Positions 24,667 through 32,775 of a stretch of DNA of 64,000 bases are shown here, piece by piece; position 1 is the first letter of the stretch; each line of letters begins with the position of its first letter. The translations under genes and the position numbers were made by a program. The notes beneath the pieces are model-generated. The model worked only from the letters and a program-made list of their open reading frames with translations, did no database searches and was not told the DNA's origin. The DNA comes from CAYGLF01 sp964350945 (GTDB lineage: Bacteria; Chlamydiota; Chlamydiia; Chlamydiales; JAAZZY01): positions 1 through 64,000 of the forward strand of contig CAYGLF010000007.1 in NCBI GenBank assembly GCA_964350945.1, read 5' to 3'.

Positions 24667-25863
24667 TTATGAAAGATTGTCTTTGTTAAACTTCGGATTA
24701 AGATGGAAAATATGTTTAGGGAGACCTAGTTTGTTGGTGCTCATCTCGTGTGAGACAATAAGACCTAGTTTTTTTGCAACGCTGATAGCCCCATCTACTT
24801 TTTTACCTGCTAGCGTTTTTTGTCTTCTTTTGAGATATTTGTCGAGTCTGAGGGTGTAGATCAGTTTTTCGTTTTCTATTTCAGCCGTTTGCTGTTTGGC
24901 AGAGAGAGCCCTAAGGAGGAAATCCCTGAGAAGATTCATGCTTTCTGTTACATATCTGCTCCCCCCTGCGGCGACGGTCATTCTTTTGTTAATATCTTGG
25001 GGATATTCAACATACTTTGAATTAATCTGATCTACTAAAATGGGATTTAGGCCAATAACAACCCCACCTCTATTTTCTTCAATCTCTACTCCATTTTCCC
25101 TTTTGAGTAACTCCCCTCCTTCGACCCCTTCTAAGAATTTGATAACTTTTACAAGGCCCTGCCATTCTTCAATAATGTCAAACACAGCAACCCGTATACC
25201 CTTCCTTTTTTCGTACCTTGTTCTTTTATATGTCAGTAGAAATTTTTTCCCCTCAAGAGATGAAAGAGTGTCTCTTACATGCTTTATTTCATGGCTCGAA
25301 TAGTTGCTTTTTTCTAGGAAAGCTTTGTATAGTTCAGATGGTTTTACGCTTATTGTGGGGCTTTCTTTTTTCTCTGCCCCAAACGGAACGAGTGTGCGTA
25401 ACTCATTTCCCATATAATAACCGGGCTCATTTGGTTTGATATTTTGGCTCTTTTCATGAAGAAGCCTTTGGAGTGCATTTAAAAGTCGATCCTCAGATGT
25501 GGTTAGCTGTATTCCAAGCGCCTTGACTTCAATTTCCTTGTTTTGGATTTTATTTCGTAGGTCTCCAGATCTTACTTCATTGAAAAAGGAGATCATATTA
25601 GAAGAAGGCTTATACTTTAACTTTTGATCTACAAAGTGGCCTGAGTGGCGTACGCTTGCTGATGGTGGGGTATCTACATACTGGAACCAAAGCTTTTTGT
25701 TTTTATTGATGAATTTTTTAAAAGAGTCTGCCCCAAGGTTTTCGCTAGACTTCTCAGCCAAATTTAGCCAACTTTCTATAACCTCCTTAGGGACTTGACC
25801 CGCTTTTACGAGCTCTTGAAACTCTAAAAATATCTGTTCGTTGGATTTTTCAGAAGTGTCCAT
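24667..25863 (-). CDS. pGP2-D-like plasmid replication-associated protein
   Basis: The 398-residue product is recognised as pGP2-D-like from its position directly after the dnaB-like gene, as on classical chlamydial plasmids, and from its general character: soluble, with a charged helical C-terminus (LRLDKYLKRRQKTLAGKKVDG) that could bind DNA. pGP2 is thought to take part in plasmid replication; its biochemistry is not established. It overlaps dnaB by 14 bases and ends 29 bases from the last iteron, so it is a good candidate for the iteron-binding protein. A truncated paralogue lies at 14174-14818. Confidence 0.75.
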   Translation of the reverse strand: MDTSEKSNEQIFLEFQELVKAGQVPKEVIESWLNLAEKSSENLGADSFKKFINKNKKLWFQYVDTPPSASVRHSGHFVDQKLKYKPSSNMISFFNEVRSGDLRNKIQNKEIEVKALGIQLTTSEDRLLNALQRLLHEKSQNIKPNEPGYYMGNELRTLVPFGAEKKESPTISVKPSELYKAFLEKSNYSSHEIKHVRDTLSSLEGKKFLLTYKRTRYEKRKGIRVAVFDIIEEWQGLVKVIKFLEGVEGGELLKRENGVEIEENRGGVVIGLNPILVDQINSKYVEYPQDINKRMTVAAGGSRYVTESMNLLRDFLLRALSAKQQTAEIENEKLIYTLRLDKYLKRRQKTLAGKKVDGAISVAKKLGLIVSHEMSTNKLGLPKHIFHLNPKFNKDNLS

Positions 25864-27223
25864 TTTCCTCCTCTAAGAAGTTAGAATGATTGCTAAATTG
25901 AGATAGGTTTTTTGCATACTGGAAGATTATTTTCCCTGTTTTACCATGTCTATTTTTAGATACTATAAGATGTGCCTCTCCAGCTTTATCATACGGGTCA
26001 TAGTAATCAGGACACATTAAAAATAAGACGGAGTCAGCATCTTGCTCTATGGATCCGCTTTCTCGAAGATCACTTAGTTGTGGTTTCTTGTCGACACGCT
26101 CCTCAACCTTTCTGGATAGTTGAGAGAGACATAAAATAGGGAGATTTAGTTCAAGGGAAATATTTTTAAGAAGGCGTGTGATGTTGGAAATTTCTTGCAA
26201 CCTCGTCTCACCTCTTCCCTGGATAAGCTGGAGGTAATCTATTATGAAAAAGGAGATGCAGTGTTCTTCCTTCAATCTTCTTAACTTGTTACAAAGATCT
26301 GTTATTTGACAGTTACCTTCTAAAATGAAAATCGGGAGTTCACGAAGTTTCTTATCTGCCACTCCTAAAGATTCCCAATCGTCTTTAGTCAGGCTCCCCT
26401 CTCTAATTTTTTCGCTTGTAACTCCACTTTCTTTTGACAAAATCCGTTCGTATAGCTGTCCACTTGTCATTTCCAAGGACAAAATCCCCGCCGAGTGTCC
26501 TTGCTGGGCAACGTTGGTCAAAAAGTTTAAAGCTAGGGCTGTTTTACCCATTCCAGGCCTGGCAGCGAGTATAATTAAGTTAGAGTTGCAAAAACCCCCG
26601 ATTACTGAATCCAGGTCCGTAAATCCTGTACCAACTCCATCAACAAAGGGCTTTTTATGTTGAGTGTAATAGTCCATTCTATCCTGAATCATCTCAAGAT
26701 AATCCTTTCCCTGAAAAGCCCCATCTTTACTTATCCTGCCTAAAGATCTCGCGGGTAGTTTAACAATGAATTTGGAGATGTCAGAGAGCTTGTCTCTCAA
26801 CGAGTCAATCAAGGATGCTGGAGATTCGCCTCCCCTTACAAGATCCGCTGTTGTAATTCGTAATTCCTGGACAGCTCTCCTTCTTGCAGAACAATCTTTA
26901 AGGATTTGTACATAGTCGCTTACTTGAACAGGTATTCCATTTTCCAGGGCTAAACGTAAAATGTACTGCCCCCCCCCCGCTCTTTGTAAAAGATTCTGTT
27001 GTTTTAGATGGTGGATTAAATATTCACAGTCAGCAGCCTTCCCTTCTTTTTGCAGGAAGGATATGGCCGTAAATAAGATTTTATTTTCAGGAACGGTGAA
27101 ATCTTCTAAAGATAGGTGCTCACAACATTCTTTACGTTGTTTTTTATCCTGGAGAGATCTTCCAAGTAAAATTGACTCAGATTCTAAAGAGTAAAGTTGT
27201 GATTCTTCTATGTTTTGGCTCAT
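25850..27223 (-). CDS. dnaB: DnaB-like replicative helicase (pGP1-D type)
   Basis: The 457-residue hexameric helicase has the DnaB N-terminal domain (ESILLGRSLQDK, about residues 15-110), a linker, and the RecA-like motor: Walker A ARPGMGKTALALN near residue 217, the H1a/Walker B segment SFFIIDYLQLIQ, QLSRKVEER, and DLRESGSIEQDADSVLFL near the end. It is the homologue of chlamydial plasmid pGP1. It would load at the iteron origin. It leads a two-gene operon with the pGP2-like gene. A 10-base G tract interrupts codons near residue 83 (AGGGQY), a possible slippage site. Confidence 0.93.
   Translation of the reverse strand: MSQNIEESQLYSLESESILLGRSLQDKKQRKECCEHLSLEDFTVPENKILFTAISFLQKEGKAADCEYLIHHLKQQNLLQRAGGGQYILRLALENGIPVQVSDYVQILKDCSARRRAVQELRITTADLVRGGESPASLIDSLRDKLSDISKFIVKLPARSLGRISKDGAFQGKDYLEMIQDRMDYYTQHKKPFVDGVGTGFTDLDSVIGGFCNSNLIILAARPGMGKTALALNFLTNVAQQGHSAGILSLEMTSGQLYERILSKESGVTSEKIREGSLTKDDWESLGVADKKLRELPIFILEGNCQITDLCNKLRRLKEEHCISFFIIDYLQLIQGRGETRLQEISNITRLLKNISLELNLPILCLSQLSRKVEERVDKKPQLSDLRESGSIEQDADSVLFLMCPDYYDPYDKAGEAHLIVSKNRHGKTGKIIFQYAKNLSQFSNHSNFLEEENGHF
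26969..26978. repeat. 10-base homopolymer inside the dnaB coding sequence
   Basis: Ten C residues on the plus strand read as G on the coding strand and encode GGG plus a flanking base near codon 83. Slippage by one base would truncate the helicase. Such tracts act as phase switches in some bacteria, including chlamydial pmp genes. Whether it varies here is unknown. Confidence 0.75.
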
Positions 27224-27360
27224 GAAGGCTTCCGGTTTAAAACAGAATCTATAGATATCACTTTTCTCTTTTTAATCAAAACATAATCCTCCGTTTTATC
27301 AGTTTTCTTTTGTAGGTTTTGTGGTTTAGGTGTTTAAGGGGGGGGGTGAATGTTCTAGTT

Positions 27361-27911
27361 AAAAGTAAGACGGTCTTACTTTTGTTTTTGGTTTTCTTTA
27401 AGGCTATCGCTCCTGATTAACCAAAGGGAAACTCTTTGGATTGTAAGTTATAATTATATGTGAGATTTAGATCTATCCTGCTTCAGGAGGGTGGATCTGA
27501 CTAAAAAACCAAGTTTGAAAGTAAGACCGTCTTACTTTTGTTTTTGGTTTCCATTTTTATTTAACCAATACAGAGCGTTTTAATTCGTAGGTTTTGATTC
27601 ATGAAAACTCAAGGTATGTGATTTTTTAGACGGCATTTTTAGTTTTGCAAAATCCGAAAGACCATAACAAGAGTAAGACCGTCTTACTTTTAATCTAAGT
27701 AATCTAATCTGTAGAAAGAATGAAAACATAAATCTAAAAAGCAAAACCAGTCATTCAATAAAAAAACCAACAAAAAACTAGTATAAAAAATCTTATATGA
27801 TATATGAATAAATAAAGTTTTACAGAGAAGTCTCAGCGTCGGATCATCTTTTTAATTGATTGAGGAACGTGCTGGCAGAGTTCTCTATAAAAGTAAGACC
27901 GTCTTACTTTT
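27361..27911. promoter_or_regulatory. parS: four parS-like palindromes upstream of parA
   Basis: A palindrome with 11-base arms AAAAGTAAGAC around one central base occurs at 27361-27383, 27518-27539, 27672-27691 and 27889-27911, spaced 150-220 bases apart. The last ends 20 bases before the parA start codon and would overlap its promoter. The layout fits a plasmid centromere and autoregulation operator for the ParA/pGP6-like pair. A fifth copy is at 6719. The rest of this 708-base gap (27224-27931) holds a 10-base G tract (27337-27346) and no gene. Confidence 0.8.
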
Positions 27912-27931
27912 AATCAACACACGGAGAATTT

Positions 27932-28744
27932 ATGAAAACAACTGTTGCATTGGGTTTTAAGGGTGGCACAGGAAAAACAACAGTATCGTTGCATCTTGGG
28001 GCGGCATTGGCTCTTTTTCACAAAAAAAAGGTTTTATTGATAGATTTCGATCCTCAGGCAAACTTAACCCAAGGGTTGGGGTATGATCCGGACAGCGAAG
28101 ATACAATGGTACCCGTGTTAAAAAAGAATAAAACGATTGAAGATGTTGTTCAGGAAACAAGAATACCAAATCTTTCGATTATTAAAGCCAACACATACTT
28201 AGATCAAGTTGAAAACAGCTTAGAACTTTGCCAGGACCCGCTTTCTGTTTTACGTTTGAAAAAGGCTCTTTTAGAGGTTAAAGACAAGTATGACTACTGT
28301 TTTATAGACGTGCCACCCTCCTTGGGATGGTTGTGCAAGGCCGCCTCTTTTGCGTCAGACTATACGATAATTAACAGCGTACCTGAGCCATACTCTATCT
28401 TAGCGATGAGCCGCCTACATCAATATATAAAGGCTGTAAAAGAAGAGAATGACATTAAAATTATGGGAGTTGTTCTGTCAAAGTGGAGTAGTAGAACTCT
28501 CCTATCTAAAGATTCTGTAGATGCTCTGGAGGATTCCTTTCCAGAGGGGAGCTTTAAAACCAAAATAAGAACTGACATGTCAATTAATAATGCCATTTTA
28601 AGTGGTGAGCCAGTTTTTTTGTTCGACCCGACGTGTCGAGCTTCAGAGGATTTTAAATCTTTAGCGATTGAATTTTTAGAGAGAGAAAAACCAACAAAAA
28701 GGGAAACCTATGAAGAAAAAAGTGAGCCTGCAGGCGCGTGTTAA
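27932..28744 (+). CDS. parA: ParA partition ATPase (pGP5-D type)
   Basis: The 270-residue ATPase has the deviant Walker A KGGTGKTT at residues 10-17, LIDFDPQANLTQGLG as the A' motif, and the Walker B region CFIDVPPS. It is the ParA/Soj type and matches chlamydial pGP5. ParA proteins move plasmid copies to daughter cells with a centromere-binding partner. No classical ParB is next to it; the overlapping pGP6-like gene is the natural partner candidate. The palindromes upstream are the probable centromere. Confidence 0.92.
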   Translation: MKTTVALGFKGGTGKTTVSLHLGAALALFHKKKVLLIDFDPQANLTQGLGYDPDSEDTMVPVLKKNKTIEDVVQETRIPNLSIIKANTYLDQVENSLELCQDPLSVLRLKKALLEVKDKYDYCFIDVPPSLGWLCKAASFASDYTIINSVPEPYSILAMSRLHQYIKAVKEENDIKIMGVVLSKWSSRTLLSKDSVDALEDSFPEGSFKTKIRTDMSINNAILSGEPVFLFDPTCRASEDFKSLAIEFLEREKPTKRETYEEKSEPAGAC

Positions 28745-29510
28745 GCAGGAAAAAGAATCTTCTGAAAAATTTGAACAAGGATTCAGAGTTGGAGAGCTTA
28801 CTTTAGCCTCGCTGGTTGCTCCCCAAAAAGTTCCTTTAACAACAGAACAAAACCAACAGATTAAGACGCTTTTTTCTGAATATAAACCGGAAGAACTCCT
28901 AGAGGCTCGTTTACAGAAAGACATTAGTGAGGTTTTAGAACTTTCAGCAATGATTAAGTCTATTACTCAACAGTCTGTTTTGCTAGTCGGAGAAAGGGTG
29001 AAAAAAGCTCAAGCTGTCATGCTCTCCTATAGGGGAGGCATGTTTAATAAATGGTTATTTATGGTTTTTGGTAATAAGGTGACCCCATATAGTTTTTTAA
29101 ATTATTACAACCTCTATCACTCTATTGATGATCAGCATACAAGGGGGCTTCTTGAGGAAATGCCTAAAAAGGCGGCCTATAAACTTGCTTCTCGTAAAGG
29201 AGATCTAGTAGAGAAAATCGAAATTTTAAATGCTGTGACTGAATCAAGATCTCAAAAGAAAAACATTAAAAACACAGCTCTTGAGAAAATCATAGATCAA
29301 AGGTTGCCTGTTGATGCCACAGACATGAGGAGTGTTGCGAGTTTAAAAAGAAACCCCCAGAAAGCTCGATTGGTCGTTCTGAAATATATCAGTGAGATCT
29401 TAGAATTTAAAGCCTTGCTGGAGCCCAAACACTTTAGCAGGGAAGATAAGAGTCGCTTACTGGAACTTTTAGACGCTCTTATGGCCTGGAGTGCTCCTGG
29501 CGAGGATTAA
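28710..29510 (+). CDS. pGP6-D-like plasmid maintenance protein, possible ParB analogue
   Basis: The 266-residue product resembles chlamydial pGP6-D over its middle: SAMIKSITQQSVLLVGERVKKAQ matches TGQIKSIQKQHVLLLGEKIYNAR, and PKKAAYKLASRKGDL matches PYKSAYILAARKGDL. This KorB/ParB-like helical arrangement (FLNYYNLY, then AAYKLASRKG) suits a DNA-binding partition protein. It overlaps parA by 35 bases, so the two are translated together. A role in partition at the upstream palindromes is inference. The C-terminal 80 residues are less conserved. Confidence 0.82.
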   Translation: MKKKVSLQARVKQEKESSEKFEQGFRVGELTLASLVAPQKVPLTTEQNQQIKTLFSEYKPEELLEARLQKDISEVLELSAMIKSITQQSVLLVGERVKKAQAVMLSYRGGMFNKWLFMVFGNKVTPYSFLNYYNLYHSIDDQHTRGLLEEMPKKAAYKLASRKGDLVEKIEILNAVTESRSQKKNIKNTALEKIIDQRLPVDATDMRSVASLKRNPQKARLVVLKYISEILEFKALLEPKHFSREDKSRLLELLDALMAWSAPGED

Positions 29511-29579
29511 GAGGTTCTTTAATGATCAGAAGCAAGTCTAAATCCATTTACTATTCTCCGCGCTTTCTTGTTCAAGTTG

Positions 29580-29652
29580 GGCCTGCTAGCTGTAAAATAT
29601 AAGTTTTTAGGTATGCTAGCCGCATATCTATGTAATAATTCGGCATACTAGC
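29580..29652 (+). repeat. three degenerate repeats related to the iterons
   Basis: Three copies of a GG-NNT-R-CTAGC unit occur at 29580-29590, 29610-29620 and 29642-29652, spaced 30 and 32 bases. The third begins TCGGCATACT, which is the reverse complement of the conserved end of an iteron (AGTATGCCGA in copy 1). They sit just upstream of the outward promoter, mirroring the position of the iterons at the left arm. Confidence 0.6.
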
Positions 29653-29716
29653 CATCTTTTCAAGAGAGGGGATTGACTAGGTGGATTACATTAGATAGAT
29701 TAAAGATCTAATAGAG
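29640..29716 (+). repeat. right arm of a 77-bp inverted repeat flanking the replicon
   Basis: It runs TCGGCATACT, ATCTTTTCAAGAGA, TTGACTAGGTGGATTA, ATTAGAT and AGATCTAATAGAG, matching the left arm at 23914-23990 read on the other strand. The two arms enclose the iterons, dnaB-pGP2 and parA-pGP6, 5.8 kb in all. Confidence 0.8.
29673..29701 (+). promoter_or_regulatory. promoter for the gene at 29777
   Basis: TTGACT at 29673-29678 and TAGATT at 29696-29701 are separated by 17 bases, a good sigma-70-type promoter. The -10 lies within an imperfect dyad (ATTAGAT and AGATCTAAT) that may be a repressor site. The start codon follows 75 bases downstream. Confidence 0.65.
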
Positions 29717-29776
29717 AAGAATGAAAAAAAATTTTGGGAACCCCAGATGAATCTTAAACCAGCTTAAGGAACAACC

Positions 29777-30811
29777 ATGGCGTCTAATCATAAATCTTCG
29801 ATCCGGGAACTCTTTTACTATCCTGACACAGGTGTTAGCCAATATTCGACGAAAGATTGTAAATCAAAAGATCAAGAAAAAATGATTAAAGATGGTGATT
29901 GGATTGAATCAAAAATTAGCGATTTTTCTGATGCGGGACAGGATACTAAGTTTTTCAGACTTTTTACCCCAGCATTGCACTTAGAAATGCAAGCCCTGGC
30001 GACAAGTCTCTATTGTAAGGTTTCAAATAATTTACTTGAATTGCTTGGGTCCTTTGAACGCCTTGAAAAAAAACCCGATGAGGAATTAATTAATTGGTTT
30101 TTGACGCTTAAAAATAGGGTAGAGGAAGAAACAGAAAAAGAGATTAAGAAGTCTGATCATGGAAAATTGTCATTAAGAGGATCTTTTTCCATTAAAGAAA
30201 TAGAATTCTATCTTGTTGCAGAAGTTTGCCAGCGGCTTATTCTTGAAAATTTTAATAATGGGGGCCTCTCGCCAGCTCAGAACAAGTTGTTCCATTTTGC
30301 GGCGAAGGACTTTTATAGCGTTTTTTTTAAAGAGAAAATGAACATAAACATTGTTCGTCTTTGCTTAAGATCTCGTTCTGGTTATTTGGGAACTGCTGAC
30401 AATAAAAAAACGACGGATAAAGGCCCTAAAAGGTTAATAGATCCAAGTAAGGATCTCGTTGATTGTGAGTTTATTCATTTTGCTATACATGGAGTATGGA
30501 CCAATGATGAGGTGTTGGTCCCTGTGTGCTGCGTAACCTTTGATCTAGAGGTGGAGATCAAGGCGCGATTATCTGCATATAAATCAATCGCCATTTGGTT
30601 CATTGCAAACCTGCCAGGCGATAGTAATCTAGCGGTATTGCAAAAAGAGTTGAAGACGGGTCGTGTCTTGTGCCTGGGGCCTCCTAAAGGCCCTTTAAAG
30701 GGCACTCTCATAGAAGCGGATACATTGCCTCTTGAAGATTGGGTATACGAACACTCTTCCGATAAGGCTAAGGCTATTCTTGATTGTTTCAACGGGGATT
30801 TACAGCCTTAA
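29777..30811 (+). CDS. unknown protein expressed from the right end of the replicon
   Basis: The 344-residue soluble product has no signal peptide and no recognised domain. Its C-terminal third (FIHFAIHGVWTNDEVLVPVC, then a helix-rich segment ending in DWVYEHSSDKAKAIL) looks folded but matches no family I know; it is not pGP3- or pGP4-like. AGGA lies 7 bases before the ATG. Its promoter lies in one arm of the 77-bp inverted repeat, so it may be controlled together with the gene at 23293-23757. Its place beside the partition genes suggests a plasmid maintenance or copy-control role, which is inference. Confidence 0.7.
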   Translation: MASNHKSSIRELFYYPDTGVSQYSTKDCKSKDQEKMIKDGDWIESKISDFSDAGQDTKFFRLFTPALHLEMQALATSLYCKVSNNLLELLGSFERLEKKPDEELINWFLTLKNRVEEETEKEIKKSDHGKLSLRGSFSIKEIEFYLVAEVCQRLILENFNNGGLSPAQNKLFHFAAKDFYSVFFKEKMNINIVRLCLRSRSGYLGTADNKKTTDKGPKRLIDPSKDLVDCEFIHFAIHGVWTNDEVLVPVCCVTFDLEVEIKARLSAYKSIAIWFIANLPGDSNLAVLQKELKTGRVLCLGPPKGPLKGTLIEADTLPLEDWVYEHSSDKAKAILDCFNGDLQP

Positions 30812-30997
30812 ACCAGTGTTTCTTTTAGATCTTCTTTGGGGTTTTCCCCCCAGGTAACCACCGAGGATATCATCCATCACTTCAGATGCACTTACATTTA
30901 GTGTATTTGCAATAATTTGAATCTTTTCGTGATGAGAGGGGATCATATAATTTCCCTTGGGCTTCCACTTGCTCGAGTCTTTTCTATCAGCCCCCAC
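30800..30997 (-). pseudogene. partial duplicate of the TraY-like gene
   Basis: The 65-codon frame from a GTG repeats the C-terminal half of the protein at 31375-31764: PSHHEKIQIIANTLNVSASE is identical in both. After DDILGGYL the copy loses one base relative to the intact gene, shifting the frame so that KEALKET becomes RRSKRNT. The N-terminal ribbon-helix-helix unit is absent. The copy overlaps the 3' end of the preceding plus-strand gene by 12 bases. It is most likely a broken duplicate, although a single-domain DNA-binding fragment cannot be excluded. Confidence 0.7.
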
Positions 30998-31056
30998 GCC
31001 TTCTGGGTCTTAGTGGCCCTAATTAAGGGGCAAGGTCAACTGGAAACCGACTTTAA

Positions 31057-31230
31057 CTTTTTGGTTTTGCGTTGATTGTGTCGCTCTATTTTATATTGGG
31101 ATTAAAATGGCCATTCTCTATTTATAAATTATCAGGGCGAAGAGATGCGGATCTGAACAAACAAGCTGAAGTTTTAAAGAAAGAGATGGAGACTTATTCT
31201 TCAAAAACACTTCCAGTAAAAGAGCTGTAA
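31057..31230 (+). pseudogene. open fragment of a membrane-anchored protein
   Basis: A 57-codon open frame with no ATG reads a hydrophobic segment (VSLYFILGLKWPFSIY) and then a charged helix (NKQAEVLKKEMETYSSK) before a stop. It resembles the end of a membrane-anchored protein and lies between the two copies of the ribbon-helix-helix gene. It is probably the remaining 3' end of a lost gene. The rest of 31001-31374 holds nothing recognisable. Confidence 0.35.
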
Positions 31231-31374
31231 ATAAAAAGCATAAGCGACTTGAATCTAAATTCTTAAGAAATCCTGGTGTGGGGGCTGTTTTTTATAGGAA
31301 CACCTAGGGCAGCTTTATACAAGCTGTTTAAGTAAAATAGGTAAATTATCCTGAGGTGAACTTCTTTGAGCCTT

Positions 31375-31764
31375 TCAACCAAAAACTTTAGCAAGCGTTT
31401 CTTTTAGAGCTTCTTTGGGATTTATTTTTTCTAGGTAACTACTGAGGATATCATCCATCACTTCAGATGCACTTACATTGAGTGTATTTGCAATGATTTG
31501 AATCTTTTCGTGATGAGAGGGGATCAGATAATCTCCCTTGGACTTCCACTTGCTCCAATCTTTTCTATTGGATTCCGCCCCTTCTTTATGATTCTTTTCT
31601 AATTCAGCTGGAGATTTTTTGCAGGTTAGATAGGCCTCAATAATCTGTGTGACAATATCAGTTCTTGTTTGCCCTCTTGCTCGAGCATAGTTTGCAAGAA
31701 TCAGATCTACCTCGTCTCTGATTTTGTAAGTTAGCTTAATTTTTTTTGTCAATTTTTTGCTCAA
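31375..31764 (-). CDS. TraY-like tandem ribbon-helix-helix protein
   Basis: The 129-residue product holds two ribbon-helix-helix units in one chain: IKLTYKIRDEVDLILANYARARGQ-TRTDIVTQIIEAYL (about 9-47) and GDYLIPSHHEKIQIIANTLNVSASEVMDDILSSYL (about 76-110). F-plasmid TraY has the same tandem arrangement and a similar length and acts at oriT and the tra promoter. Here the gene is divergent from the tra operon, 327 bases away, a fitting place for a transfer regulator. Direct sequence similarity to F TraY was not established, so the name is by architecture and position. Confidence 0.65.
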   Translation of the reverse strand: MSKKLTKKIKLTYKIRDEVDLILANYARARGQTRTDIVTQIIEAYLTCKKSPAELEKNHKEGAESNRKDWSKWKSKGDYLIPSHHEKIQIIANTLNVSASEVMDDILSSYLEKINPKEALKETLAKVFG

Positions 31765-32018
31765 TTCAAATTATAGAGTTCTATTTTTAACTTAAGTATT
31801 CAAAATAAATTTTTCTGATAAAAAATGCAGCATTTATTTTTTGTAAGAGGCTTTTAAACTTCAAACTGGAGCGTTTTTCACAAAAAAAAAGCAAAAAACT
31901 ATAATTGATAACTAAATAAATAACAAAAACAAAGATTTTTTGAAAATTATTTACACTCCCAAATAACTATATTTTAAACATTTAAATCTTTTGTAAAAAC
32001 TATACTTTCTCAATCATG

Positions 32019-32047
32019 TTGACTTGTATTTTGTGTTGTATTTATAT
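32019..32047 (+). promoter_or_regulatory. tra operon promoter
   Basis: TTGACT at 32019-32024 and TTATAT at 32042-32047 are separated by 17 bases. The spacer and flanks repeat TTGTATT-like units three times (32024-32060), possible binding sites for the TraY-like regulator. The region 31765-32018 upstream is very AT-rich with no gene. The first gene starts 45 bases downstream. Confidence 0.65.
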
Positions 32048-32091
32048 GTATTGTATTAATTGTAGTGAAAGTATTTTTTTTGGAGTGAAAG

Positions 32092-32472
32092 ATGCAAAAT
32101 ATAAAAAGTCATCAAAGTATTCTAGTAGAAATTGAGGGTGCCTATGCAGATTTCTCTAACAACTGTGAACAATTCGTAGAGAAAAAAGATCATTTAATTA
32201 CAAAAATCAAACAGCTTGCAGAAGTTCAACATCAAAAAGAATGTTTGGGGGCTATGTTGCTTGCTTGTTTAGAGTCTTATTTTAAAGCAGAGAAAAACTG
32301 CTTAAGTTCGGATCGTTTGGGTGTTCTAAAATCGACATCTATTCATCAAATCCAAGAATTCCTCAACGTCTTTTCTGAATTAACTAAAGAAAGCAGTCAA
32401 GGCTTTGAGTTAAAAACATCAAAAACAATAAAAAAGAAGGTTTCTAATGAAAGAGAAGTTTTTACACAGTAA
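32092..32472 (+). CDS. unknown first gene of the tra operon
   Basis: The 126-residue product is helical and charged, with two cysteines in the middle (LGAMLLACLESYFKAEKNCL), no signal peptide and a lysine-rich end. GGAG lies 7 bases before the ATG. It overlaps the pilin gene by 26 bases. Its place resembles that of small regulatory genes (traM, traJ) ahead of the F operon, but no similarity is visible. A coiled-coil regulatory or oriT-binding role is possible. Confidence 0.65.
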   Translation: MQNIKSHQSILVEIEGAYADFSNNCEQFVEKKDHLITKIKQLAEVQHQKECLGAMLLACLESYFKAEKNCLSSDRLGVLKSTSIHQIQEFLNVFSELTKESSQGFELKTSKTIKKKVSNEREVFTQ

Positions 32473-32758
32473 AAAAAACATATGCCAATTGTCCGCTCTA
32501 GTGCTTGTTGGGATATTCTGTTTTTTCAAACCACAAATGTTGTTAGCTCTAGATACAGCAGATGTTATCTCTAACGTAGACATGATTTCCAGTGATGTCC
32601 TTTCGATTATAAAGGCAAATGGCATCAAGGTTCTCACCAATGTGATAGCTTGGTGTGCCGTACCAGCGTTTGCTATTGCGAATAGACCCTTGGGGAAGCC
32701 AGCTGTGGGTGCGCTGGTTGTCACAATTGTCACTGTTTTTATTCATAAAATGACCTAA
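32447..32758 (+). CDS. traA: TraA-like conjugative pilin precursor
   Basis: The 103-residue product has a long leader (hydrophobic residues 15-32 ending in LLALD) and two further hydrophobic segments (about 58-75 and 84-98) separated by a short basic loop (NRPLGKP). This is the VirB2/TrbC/F-TraA pilin layout. Position directly before traL supports it. The mature pilin would be about 68 residues, the usual size. Not to be confused with the relaxase TraA at 17445-22130. Confidence 0.8.
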   Translation: MKEKFLHSKKNICQLSALVLVGIFCFFKPQMLLALDTADVISNVDMISSDVLSIIKANGIKVLTNVIAWCAVPAFAIANRPLGKPAVGALVVTIVTVFIHKMT

Positions 32759-32775
32759 CAGGTGGGGGATAAAAA

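Noticed and set aside
23914..29716. Composite transposon with 77-bp terminal repeats
   Set aside because: No transposase lies between the arms and no target-site duplication was seen; the content is essential replication genes and the arms contain promoters.
29777..30811. pGP3-D homologue
   Set aside because: Neither length (344 against 264 residues) nor sequence resembles pGP3; only the neighbourhood does.
31765..32018. oriT next to the tra operon as in F
   Set aside because: The region is AT-rich without strong hairpins, and the relaxase is of the Ti-like kind with its own divergent gap at 22131-22305.
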